A stretch of 5,533 bases of DNA from Candidatus Odinarchaeota archaeon (GTDB taxonomy: Archaea; Asgardarchaeota; JAGGXT01). The notes under the pieces are model-generated. The model was given only the letters and a program-made list of their open reading frames with translations. It was not told the DNA's origin and made no database searches. Position 1 is the first letter of the stretch. Every line of letters begins with the position of its first letter. The stretch is taken from assembly GCA_021162905.1 (NCBI GenBank), contig JAGGXT010000258.1:1-5533 (forward strand). The letters are read 5' to 3'. This document shows, in pieces, positions 1-5,469 of this stretch. The position numbers and the translations under genes were made by a program.

Positions 1-2
1 GA

Positions 3-386
3 CCCTACTATAACTCAGTAATAAGCCTTGGCTATGTATATCATCTACAACTATATAATATAATGCAAGAAATGCATATAGGGTTATGTTCATGGTTGCC
101 GCATCCTTTTCATATATTCTTTAACCCAAATAAAGTATTCATATATATTCACTCAGGTCTCTTACCAGTTCTTACGAGTAGTTTAAAAGAGCCAATTTCT
201 TATCTTAAACCTTATGACATTGTAATAGATAATCCACTGGATGAATTACAAGAGATTTTAATGGAACTGTATGAAGATAGGAAAAAAATTGAAGAAACAA
301 AATGTGAAAGAAAAAATTATGCTATGAAGAATCTTACTTTTGACAATTTTAGTTATGTTCTTCAAAAAATATACGATGCAGTTTAA
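3..386 (+). CDS. Glycosyltransferase family 4-like protein, C-terminal fragment (cut by window edge)
   Basis: The frame is open from the first complete codon at base 3 to TAA at 384-386, giving 127 residues. The ATG at 63 is therefore internal, and the gene begins left of the window. The fragment matches the C-terminal nucleotide-sugar-binding Rossmann half of GT-B enzymes. It has a G-Y-V turn followed by a hydrophobic helix ending in 'EMHIGL', then 'NPNKVFIYIHSGLLPVL', which corresponds to the usual 'SPNKLFEYMAAGLPVI', then 'DNPLDELQEIL' and a charged C-terminal helix. Such enzymes move a sugar from a nucleotide donor to glycan, lipid or protein acceptors at the inner membrane face; donor and acceptor are unknown here. 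One oddity is that the Glu normally before Tyr in 'FEY' (donor-ribose contact, last Glu of EX7E) is Ile. The DNA is very A+T-rich: three 60-base lines I counted (121, 241 and 301) hold 19, 15 and 14 G/C. Family assignment is fairly safe; specificity is not assignable. Confidence 0.72.
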   Translation, partial: PYYNSVISLGYVYHLQLYNIMQEMHIGLCSWLPHPFHIFFNPNKVFIYIHSGLLPVLTSSLKEPISYLKPYDIVIDNPLDELQEILMELYEDRKKIEETKCERKNYAMKNLTFDNFSYVLQKIYDAV

Positions 387-404
387 GTATCAGTTTTCTT
401 CAAG

Positions 405-423
405 AAATGAAAAACTCATTTTT
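405..423 (+). terminator. Hairpin plus T-tail after the glycosyltransferase gene
   Basis: A six-base-pair stem (AAATGA at 405-410 with TCATTT at 416-421) encloses a five-base loop and runs into a T5 tract at 419-423. It begins 18 bases after the stop at 384-386. It could end the glycosyltransferase transcript before the thermosome promoter. Archaeal termination relies mainly on the T-tract, so the hairpin may be incidental in DNA this A+T-rich. Confidence 0.45.
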
Positions 424-500
424 AAGTACAAAAGTTATAGCGAGCTCTCTGTTAGAAAAGCATAAAACTTAAATTAGGGAAAAATATGGGTTAATCAATA

Positions 501-508
501 TTTAAAAA
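501..508 (+). promoter_or_regulatory. TATA box of the thermosome gene
   Basis: TTTAAAAA lies about 48 bases upstream of the ATG. The usual archaeal spacing of about 25 bases from TATA centre to start site predicts transcription from around 530, which gives a leader of roughly 20 bases. That leader contains GAGG at 540-543, eight bases before ATG 552, a good Shine-Dalgarno match that fixes the start. The BRE position just upstream is not a strong match. Confidence 0.6.
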
Positions 509-551
509 GTTGTTATAAGGATCTTGTAAAGTCAGGATTGAGGAATGTAAC

Positions 552-2207
552 ATGCAAGGAATTCCGGTTTTAATTTTAAGTAAGGAGTCCAGAAGGACTA
601 CTGGAAGAGAAGCAATGATGTCCAACATAATGGCCATTATGGCTGTAGCTGAACTCTTAAGAACTTCTCTTGGTCCTCGTGGGATGGACAAAATGCTAGT
701 GGATTCTGTAGGTGATGTGGTAATAACAAACGATGGTGCTGAAATAGCTAAGAAAATAGAGGTGGAGCATCCTGCTGCAAAAATAGTAATTCAAGCAGCT
801 AAGACACAAGACAGTGAGACTGGTGACGGAACGACAACAGTTGTTGTCTTAATAGGTGAACTTTTAAAGAAAAGTAAAGAGCTCTTGGAAAAGGGAATTC
901 ACCCAACACACATAGTCAATGGCTTTCGCTTAGCATCAGAGGAGGCAATTAAGGTCATTAAAGAGATTGAGATATCTGTTAGGAGTGATGAGGATCTGAA
1001 AAATATTGCTATGACTGCAATGGCAAGTAAGGTAGTAAGTGCAGATAGAGAAGCTTTAGCCAAGATAGCTGTTGAGGCCGTTAAATCTGTTGCAGAAAAG
1101 CAAAGTGGTAAGGTTATCGTGAACTTGGATAACATAAAAGTTGTTAAGAAAGAAGGGGCTAAGATAAGCGAAACAAAATTAGTAAAAGGGGTAATTTTGG
1201 ATAAAGAATTAGTTCATCCAGATATGCCTAAAGAAATGACCAATCCAAAAATTCTCTTAACTAATGCACCATTAGAGGTCGAAAAAACAGAATTTGATGC
1301 TCATATCAGAATAGATTCTCCAGATAAGATACAATTGTTCAAAAAGCAAGAAGAGAAAATGGTTCTTGACATGGTCGAAAAAATAGTAAAATCTGGAGCC
1401 AACGTAGTTCTATCTCAGAAAGGAATTAACGATATTGCAAAGTCATTTCTAGCTAAAAATGGAATTATGGCAGTAGCTCGTGTGAATAAAAAGGATATTG
1501 AACGATTAGCAAAAGCTGCTGGTGCAAGAATATTGACAAGTTTGGAAGAAATACCCGAAGATGCTCTCGGCGAAGCTGAGAAGGTAAGAGAGGTCAAAAT
1601 AGGTGATTCTAAATTTGTTTTCATTGAGGGATGTAAAAATTCTAAAGCAATATCCATACTTCTCAGAGCTGGGACAAAAATGGTTGTAGAGGAAGCAGAA
1701 CGAGCTTTGCATGACACGCTTTTTGTGGTAAAGGACGTTGTTGAAGACGGCACATTTGTAGTTGGTGGAGGAGCTATAGAAGCTGAAATAGCTAAAAGAA
1801 TTAGAGATTATTCCGAATCCGTTTCTGGTAAAGCACAACTTGCTGTTAAGATTTTTGCCGATGCAATAGAAGTAATTCCAAGAGCGCTTTCTGAAAATGC
1901 AGGGTTGAGCGTAATAGATATCATTTCAGAATTAAGAAAAGCTCATAATGAGGGAAATATATACGCTGGCATAAATCTTAAAACGGGTAAAGTTGAAAAT
2001 CTACTTGATGCTGGAGTAATCGAACCAACAAGAGTTAAAGTACAAGCACTTAAGACAGCTAGTGAAGTTGCAAGAATGATCTTAAGGATAGATGATGTTA
2101 TAGCCTCTAAGAGGAAAGCGCCTCCAAGGCCACCTGGTGGGCCTGGTGGATATGGCGGGCCCGCTGGCATGGGCGGATTTGGTGGAGGCATGCCTCCTGG
2201 TATGTAA
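552..2207 (+). CDS. Thermosome subunit (group II chaperonin, Cpn60/TCP-1 family)
   Basis: This cytosolic ATP-driven chaperonin subunit assembles into double rings with built-in lids and refolds proteins. It is 551 aa, a normal family length. The equatorial domain has LGPRGMDKM (40-48), NDGAEI (60-65) and the ATP-loop motif GDGTTT (91-96). The apical domain spans about 196-375 and includes the helical lid segment near 247-275. After it come the catalytic Asp in 'LHDTL' (D388), GGGAIEAE (405-412) and the C-terminal equatorial half. The tail from 522 is Pro/Gly/Met-rich with GGM-like repeats, a variant of the flexible chaperonin tail that projects into the cavity. The start is ATG 552 with GAGG eight bases upstream; it gives '[13 protein letters not shown]', equivalent to the conserved N-terminal strand. 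The gene appears monocistronic, with a TATA box at 501 and T-runs after the stop. Many archaea carry two or three paralogues; which subunit this is cannot be told here. Confidence 0.98.
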   Translation: MQGIPVLILSKESRRTTGREAMMSNIMAIMAVAELLRTSLGPRGMDKMLVDSVGDVVITNDGAEIAKKIEVEHPAAKIVIQAAKTQDSETGDGTTTVVVLIGELLKKSKELLEKGIHPTHIVNGFRLASEEAIKVIKEIEISVRSDEDLKNIAMTAMASKVVSADREALAKIAVEAVKSVAEKQSGKVIVNLDNIKVVKKEGAKISETKLVKGVILDKELVHPDMPKEMTNPKILLTNAPLEVEKTEFDAHIRIDSPDKIQLFKKQEEKMVLDMVEKIVKSGANVVLSQKGINDIAKSFLAKNGIMAVARVNKKDIERLAKAAGARILTSLEEIPEDALGEAEKVREVKIGDSKFVFIEGCKNSKAISILLRAGTKMVVEEAERALHDTLFVVKDVVEDGTFVVGGGAIEAEIAKRIRDYSESVSGKAQLAVKIFADAIEVIPRALSENAGLSVIDIISELRKAHNEGNIYAGINLKTGKVENLLDAGVIEPTRVKVQALKTASEVARMILRIDDVIASKRKAPPRPPGGPGGYGGPAGMGGFGGGMPPGM

Positions 2208-2210
2208 CCC

Positions 2211-2240
2211 TCTTTTTATCTTCCTTTTTGCTTTTTAATT
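2211..2240 (+). terminator. Oligo-T terminator of the thermosome gene
   Basis: Directly after the TAA at 2205-2207 the coding strand turns pyrimidine-rich, with three T5 runs (2213-2217, 2225-2229, 2232-2236) and no stem-loop. Closely spaced T-tracts are the typical archaeal factor-independent termination signal. Confidence 0.65.
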
Positions 2241-2283
2241 TCCTCATAGCGTAGCACTAAATAATTTTTATTTATTTTGTTAA

Positions 2284-2292
2284 TTTTTTTAA
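2284..2292 (+). promoter_or_regulatory. Possible TATA box of the first radical SAM gene
   Basis: TTTTTTTAA lies about 20-28 bases upstream of the start-codon region of the next gene and predicts initiation near 2313. An alternative is TTTTTATTTA at 2265-2274, which predicts initiation near 2296. The choice matters: a start at about 2313 would make ATG 2313 leaderless, whereas either start leaves the GAGG at 2320-2323 inside the leader of the ATT 2332 alternative. Confidence 0.35.
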
Positions 2293-2319
2293 CGAACGAA
2301 GATGAAGAGATAATGTATA

Positions 2320-2323
2320 GAGG
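2320..2323 (+). promoter_or_regulatory. Shine-Dalgarno-like GAGG upstream of ATT 2332
   Basis: GAGG, within a purine run from 2319 to 2325, ends eight bases before an in-frame ATT. The thermosome gene has GAGG eight bases before its ATG, and the nitrilase gene has GGAG eight bases before its ATG. The matching geometry is the main argument that ATT 2332 could be a real non-canonical start for the downstream radical SAM frame. It could also be chance, since the same bases would be codons 3-4 of a frame starting at ATG 2313. Confidence 0.4.
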
Positions 2324-2331
2324 GGTTAGCA

Positions 2332-3198
2332 ATTCCACTAATCACTTGGTTTGACCCTTGGAAAAGCCCCTTATGCACTTGTCCTAAAAAATATTCATTT
2401 AATCCGTATACAGGTTGCGATCATCATTGCTTATATTGTTACATAACCTCATATATCCCTAATGCTTTTAAAGTTAGAGAGAAGAAGAACTTGCTGAAAA
2501 GCTTACGTAGAGAACTAAAACGTTTGGATTATCGCTTTGTGATATCAATGTCAAATAGCTCCGATCCTTATCCAACGATTGATGAGAAGTTGAAGATTAC
2601 AAGAAGGGTCTTACAGATTATGAGTGATTTTCCTATTAAACTATTGATAATTACTAAGTCTAACATAATAACTCGTGACATTGACATTCTTAAAAACATG
2701 AGGGTTGCTGTAATGTTTACAATAACCACGATAGATAATGAGTTAGCTAAGAAGATGGAATTAAATGCACCATCTCCAATAGAAAGATTAGAGGCTATTA
2801 AAAAACTCTCCTCCTCTGGAATACCAGTTGGGATTAGATTAGACCCTATAGTTCCTTATGTAAATGATAGTATTGAAAATATAGAGGCTGTCATAAAAGC
2901 TGCCAAATCTGTAGGGGCCATTCATGTTGTTTCTTCTACATTTAAACCAAGAATCGATAGCTGGAAAAGGATGTTTGCTGCTTTTCCTACTGAGATGAAA
3001 AAAGCACGTTTTCTCTATACCGATAGGGTAGGTAGGGTTATGTATATTAAGAGAGAAATTAGATTAAAGCTTATGAATAGAGTAAAAGAAATTGCTGAGA
3101 ATTATGGGTTATCTTTTGCTACGTGCAGGGAAGGTTTTTCATTTCTTCATACTTCAAAAACTTGCGATGGTTCACATCTGATAGATTTGAAAGATTAA
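2332..3198 (+). CDS. SPL-like radical SAM protein, start codon unresolved (ATT start or N-terminal frameshift)
   Basis: This is probably a [4Fe-4S] radical SAM enzyme of the spore-photolyase-like superfamily (COG1533 type); its substrate is unknown and DNA repair is not shown. From ATT 2332 the frame gives 288 aa: 'WFDPWKSPLCTCP', then 'NPYTGC' leading to the cluster motif C29-x3-C33-x2-C36 followed by Tyr, then 'SNSSDPYPTIDEKL' (SAM-binding region), 'RLDPIVPYVND', and a C-terminal 'ATCREG...TCDGSHLI' typical of the subfamily. The first ordinary start in this frame is TTG 2491, which would remove the cluster, so it must be wrong. The options are ATT 2332 with GAGG eight bases upstream, or ATG 2313 in another frame ('MYRGVSNSTNHLV', then TGA at 2352-2354) with a +1 shift at GTT-TGA-C, giving 294 aa. 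The whole downstream frame is intact, which argues against an old pseudogene. The gene is convergent with the nitrilase, one base apart. Confidence 0.85.
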   Translation: MPLITWFDPWKSPLCTCPKKYSFNPYTGCDHHCLYCYITSYIPNAFKVREKKNLLKSLRRELKRLDYRFVISMSNSSDPYPTIDEKLKITRRVLQIMSDFPIKLLIITKSNIITRDIDILKNMRVAVMFTITTIDNELAKKMELNAPSPIERLEAIKKLSSSGIPVGIRLDPIVPYVNDSIENIEAVIKAAKSVGAIHVVSSTFKPRIDSWKRMFAAFPTEMKKARFLYTDRVGRVMYIKREIRLKLMNRVKEIAENYGLSFATCREGFSFLHTSKTCDGSHLIDLKD

Positions 3199-3199
3199 T

Positions 3200-4009
3200 C
3201 TACGTCTCAACGATTTTTTTATAAAACTCTGGTCGTCTATCACTAAATAGGTCATTCTCTGGAGTGATCTTTTTATCCAGAGCATCCTCAATATTAACTT
3301 TTGCCGTTATGATCTCTTCTTCGTCTCTGCTTGCCTTTACTAATATCTCTCCTCGAGGATTAGCAATTATACTCATCCCGGTAAACTTTACTCCGTTTTC
3401 CTCGCCTATTCTGTTTGCAGTAATTGTAAAGACTCTATTCTCTAAAGCTCTAATGGGCATTGCTCTTTGAGCGTATGGCAAAACTAAATTTGCAGAGTGG
3501 GCAAGGATGGTGGCACCTTTAAGTGATAAAACTCTTGCAACTTCCGGAAATATCCAGTCAAAGCAGATTAGGAGCCCTATGTTTACATTCTTCTCTGTTT
3601 TATTAACCCATAGATCTTTGTCTCCTGGATCGAAAATTTGTTTTTCCCTTCCAAAAAGATGTATCTTCCTATAAGTGCCTATAAATCCATTCGGCCCTAA
3701 TAATACACTTGCGTTATATATTTTATTTCCATCTCTCTCTGCGAAACCACCAACTATAAACACACTATATCTTTTTGCCAGTTTCTCCCATTCTGTGAGG
3801 GTTTTTCCTCTTGGGGCAACCTCTGCTACCATTTCTAATTCTTTCCTTGACGGAATTACATATCCAGTATTCGCTAATTCTGGCAAAACTATAACTTCAG
3901 AGCCCATCTCTGCAGCTTTTTCAATAAATTCGCTGGTGGCTTGAATATTAAAATCAACATCTAAAAGTTTTGGGTTCATTTGTATCGCTGATAAGACAAC
4001 ATCCGTCAT
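3200..4009 (-). CDS. Nitrilase-superfamily carbon-nitrogen hydrolase
   Basis: This is a 269-aa cytosolic hydrolase with a Glu-Lys-Cys triad: E44 in 'LPELANTGY', K115 in 'YRKIHLF' and C149 in 'LLICFDWIFPE'. The additional conserved Glu of the fold is E122 in 'FGREK'. 'YAQRAMPIRALENRVFTITANRIGEE' (179-204) and 'FSDRRPEFY' near the end closely resemble, as I remember them, the hyperthermophile proteins PH0642 of Pyrococcus horikoshii and PaNit of P. abyssi; the latter hydrolyses small aliphatic nitriles. The physiological substrate could equally be an amide or carbamoyl compound. An upstream ATG at 4036 would add nine residues, but ATG 4009 is preferred because AAAGGAGTG (4016-4024) sits eight bases before it and the TATA box predicts initiation near 4033, at or beyond the upstream ATG. 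The gene is divergent from the second radical SAM gene and convergent with the first. Family certain; substrate open. Confidence 0.93.
   Translation of the reverse strand: MTDVVLSAIQMNPKLLDVDFNIQATSEFIEKAAEMGSEVIVLPELANTGYVIPSRKELEMVAEVAPRGKTLTEWEKLAKRYSVFIVGGFAERDGNKIYNASVLLGPNGFIGTYRKIHLFGREKQIFDPGDKDLWVNKTEKNVNIGLLICFDWIFPEVARVLSLKGATILAHSANLVLPYAQRAMPIRALENRVFTITANRIGEENGVKFTGMSIIANPRGEILVKASRDEEEIITAKVNIEDALDKKITPENDLFSDRRPEFYKKIVET
3214..3220 (+). terminator. T7 tract, likely terminator of the first radical SAM gene
   Basis: A run of seven Ts starts 15 bases after the TAA of the forward gene. It lies inside the 3' end of the opposite-strand nitrilase gene. With only one base between the two stop codons, forward transcription must end within the nitrilase gene, and this is the first T-tract available. 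Confidence 0.55.
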
Positions 4010-4015
4010 ACTGAA

Positions 4016-4024
4016 CACTCCTTT
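4016..4024 (-). promoter_or_regulatory. Ribosome binding site deciding the nitrilase start
   Basis: On the reverse strand AAAGGAGTG precedes ATG 4009, with eight bases between GGAG and the ATG. It selects this ATG over the one at 4036, which has no such site. Confidence 0.75.
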
Positions 4025-4053
4025 ATTTTGATGCATATTTTACAACCAATAAG

Positions 4054-4063
4054 CATATTAAAT
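4054..4063 (-). promoter_or_regulatory. TATA box of the nitrilase gene
   Basis: On the reverse strand ATTTAATATG is preceded by a purine-rich GAAAAAC in the BRE position. The expected start site is near 4033, which leaves a leader of about 23 bases containing the ribosome binding site. Confidence 0.55.
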
Positions 4064-4078
4064 GTTTTTCATAAAATC

Positions 4079-4089
4079 CTAAATTTTAG
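4079..4089. repeat. Small palindrome midway between divergent promoters
   Basis: CTAAA and TTTAG form perfect five-base arms around a single T. The centre at 4084 lies nearly equidistant from the nitrilase TATA box (4054-4063) and the TATA box of the second radical SAM gene (4109-4117). A shared operator is possible, but an A+T-rich palindrome this short can arise by chance. Confidence 0.3.
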
Positions 4090-4108
4090 AAGTGTGCTCA
4101 TAACATTA

Positions 4109-4117
4109 TTTTTATAG
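4109..4117 (+). promoter_or_regulatory. TATA box of the second radical SAM gene
   Basis: TTTTTATAG is centred at 4113 and predicts initiation at about 4138-4140, roughly ten bases before ATG 4150. No Shine-Dalgarno sequence lies in that interval, so the mRNA would have a very short leader. The site also rules out TTG 4126 as the start, because it would lie upstream of the transcript. Confidence 0.55.
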
Positions 4118-4149
4118 TAATTAAGTTGCAATTTACTTGGTGCTCCTTA

Positions 4150-5322
4150 ATGGTAAAAAGAGACCTTATAGAATTGAAACAAGAAATCATTAAAGAGCTG
4201 GAGAGAGAAATAAAAGATAGAAGTAGGCTAAGAAAAATAAAAAGAGATGCTCACGCAAAAAGGATACCAATAGCTTGTGGAATGACAGTACACATGGGGC
4301 TTCATTGTCCATTTAATTGTGTATATTGCTATATAGAAGAAATGGGGTTTAAATTTAAGGAAACAGAGCCTTACCCATTGAGTGGAAAAGAGCTTGCATT
4401 GGCCCTCTTGTATAATCCCTCATTTGTGCCTGGAAGAAATGGAACATTTATAGCTCTTGGAAGTATTGTGGATCCTTTCTATCCAACTGTGAAGGAAAAA
4501 ACATTTGAATTTATAAAGATCATTTCTACCTTTTTGGGCAATCCTATGCAATTCTCTACAAAAATGTATCTTGATGAAGAATCTGTTAGTAGATTAAGAG
4601 AAATTGTCGGAAAAAATCCTCTTTCACCTTTAATAACTATAATTACAATAAATAAGGCAAAGCAAATTGAGCCTAAGGCTATTAGCCCCGAACTTAGGTT
4701 CAGAACAATAGAGAATCTCAGAGATTTCGGGTTTAAACCCTTTGTTTTTATTCGCCCAATCATACCTGGTATAACGGATGAAGAAATAGATTTGATTCTA
4801 ACCTCTAGCAAAGAATATGGTGCTGAGGGCATTGTTGCTGGATCATTAAGAGTAAATAAACGAATTTTAAGTAGATTGGAAAAAGCTGGAGTAGAAATAC
4901 ACAAAATAAAAAATAGAATAAAGGGAACTTTAGGGGAACGCCAAATAGTAATTGAAGAAACGGACCTTAAAAAACAAGTAGTACAAACTGCATTAAGGTT
5001 TGGTCTTTTGGCATACAACTCTGCATGTTGCGCTAATGCTTATGTTGCAAACGTGCCATGCTATAATTTATGTTTCTTTACAAATAGATGTGTTAAGTGT
5101 CCTAATGACTGTATTTCAAAACTACCAACTGTAGATATCACAGATGTGGAGTATTACTTGCGAATTGCCTTTAACGTTAAAAACTTCTCTGTGTCCTATA
5201 ACAAAAAGACAATACGTATCACACTAAAAGAAAAGTTAAACCAAGTCAAACGAAAACAAGTAAGCACTTTTATAAAAACTACTTTTAGAAGGTTCGTTAA
5301 AGTTAGAGTCTCAAAGTATTAA
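4150..5322 (+). CDS. SPL-like radical SAM protein with a C-terminal seven-cysteine cluster
   Basis: This 390-aa protein starts at ATG 4150. Residues 1-38 are a highly charged, probably helical lead-in. The radical SAM core follows, with C53-x3-C57-x2-C60 then Tyr in 'GLHCPFNCVYCY', and 'GSIVDPFYPTVKEK' (103-116), aligning with the SxxDPYxP region of spore-photolyase-like proteins. 'FIRPIIPGITDEEID' (200-214) matches 'RLDPIVPYVND' of the other radical SAM protein here. After the barrel comes C293, C294, C304, C308, C314, C317 and C321, a spacing that could hold one auxiliary Fe-S cluster or a metal knuckle. The last 60 residues are rich in Lys/Arg, so nucleic-acid contact is conceivable but unproven. 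The reaction is presumably reductive SAM cleavage to a 5'-deoxyadenosyl radical; the substrate is unknown. The gene appears monocistronic and diverges from the nitrilase. Family confident; I do not recognise a named member. Confidence 0.88.
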   Translation: MVKRDLIELKQEIIKELEREIKDRSRLRKIKRDAHAKRIPIACGMTVHMGLHCPFNCVYCYIEEMGFKFKETEPYPLSGKELALALLYNPSFVPGRNGTFIALGSIVDPFYPTVKEKTFEFIKIISTFLGNPMQFSTKMYLDEESVSRLREIVGKNPLSPLITIITINKAKQIEPKAISPELRFRTIENLRDFGFKPFVFIRPIIPGITDEEIDLILTSSKEYGAEGIVAGSLRVNKRILSRLEKAGVEIHKIKNRIKGTLGERQIVIEETDLKKQVVQTALRFGLLAYNSACCANAYVANVPCYNLCFFTNRCVKCPNDCISKLPTVDITDVEYYLRIAFNVKNFSVSYNKKTIRITLKEKLNQVKRKQVSTFIKTTFRRFVKVRVSKY

Positions 5323-5323
5323 T

Positions 5324-5328
5324 AAAAA
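5324..5328 (-). terminator. T5 tract downstream of tRNA-Gln
   Basis: Reading the reverse strand, TTTTT follows the tRNA 3' end by 12 bases. It sits in the 18-base gap between the tRNA and the stop of the convergent radical SAM gene. Confidence 0.5.
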
Positions 5329-5340
5329 GTAATTAAATGA

Positions 5341-5414
5341 TAGCCCGGGTGGGATTCGAACCCACGTCGCACGGTCCAGAGCCGTGCATGCTTGGCCTGC
5401 TACACTACCGGGCT
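5341..5414 (-). tRNA. tRNA-Gln (anticodon CUG)
   Basis: The 74-nt gene folds into a complete cloverleaf. The acceptor AGCCCGG pairs with CCGGGCT and the discriminator is A. The D arm has GTGT paired with GCAT (two G-U pairs) around a ten-base loop with GG. The anticodon stem CACGG/CCGTG encloses the loop CTCTGGA with anticodon CTG (forward bases 5377-5379), reading CAG. The variable loop has four bases, and the T arm GTGGG/CCCAC encloses TTCGAAT. CCA is not encoded and there is no intron. The A1-U72 pair fits archaeal tRNA-Gln, which is normally charged with glutamate and then converted by the GatDE amidotransferase; the equivalent tRNA-Glu starts with G1-C72. It converges with the second radical SAM gene. 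Confidence 0.97.
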
Positions 5415-5455
5415 ACTTTAACACTTCTGTTCTAAGTAAAAGTGCAAAATTGATG

Positions 5456-5465
5456 CTTAAAAACT
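5456..5465 (-). promoter_or_regulatory. TATA box (with BRE) of tRNA-Gln
   Basis: On the reverse strand AGTTTTTAAG is preceded by GCAA, a good purine-rich BRE. Its centre is about 46 bases upstream of the mature tRNA 5' end. Initiation near 5435 would give a 5' leader of about 20 bases to be removed by RNase P. Confidence 0.55.
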
Positions 5466-5469
5466 TTGC

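Noticed and set aside
983..1000. C/D-box sRNA-like pair (GTGATGA followed by CTGA)
   Set aside because: It lies within thermosome codons, the boxes are too close for a guide segment, and there is no second box pair.
491..2191. Reverse-strand open frames across the thermosome gene
   Set aside because: They are mirror frames of a strongly conserved coding sequence, with no family resemblance and no promoter or ribosome binding site of their own.
2491..3198. TTG 2491 as the start of the first radical SAM protein
   Set aside because: It would discard NPYTGC and the CxxxCxxC cluster motif encoded in the same open frame at 2401-2442, without which the enzyme could not work.
4010..4036. ATG 4036 (reverse) as the nitrilase start
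   Set aside because: It lies at or upstream of the predicted transcription start, and a good ribosome binding site is placed for ATG 4009, which also matches the family's usual N-terminus.
4126..4149. TTG 4126 as start of the second radical SAM gene, adding eight residues
   Set aside because: The TATA box at 4109-4117 predicts initiation downstream of this codon, and ATG 4150 begins a more natural N-terminus.
4479..5018. 179-codon reverse frame across the second radical SAM gene
   Set aside because: It overlaps the radical SAM core entirely, and its translation looks like a hydrophobic shadow without recognisable motifs.
5341..5414. tRNA-Gln as an integration site
   Set aside because: No duplicated copy of the tRNA 3' end, integrase gene or foreign-looking segment is present in the window.
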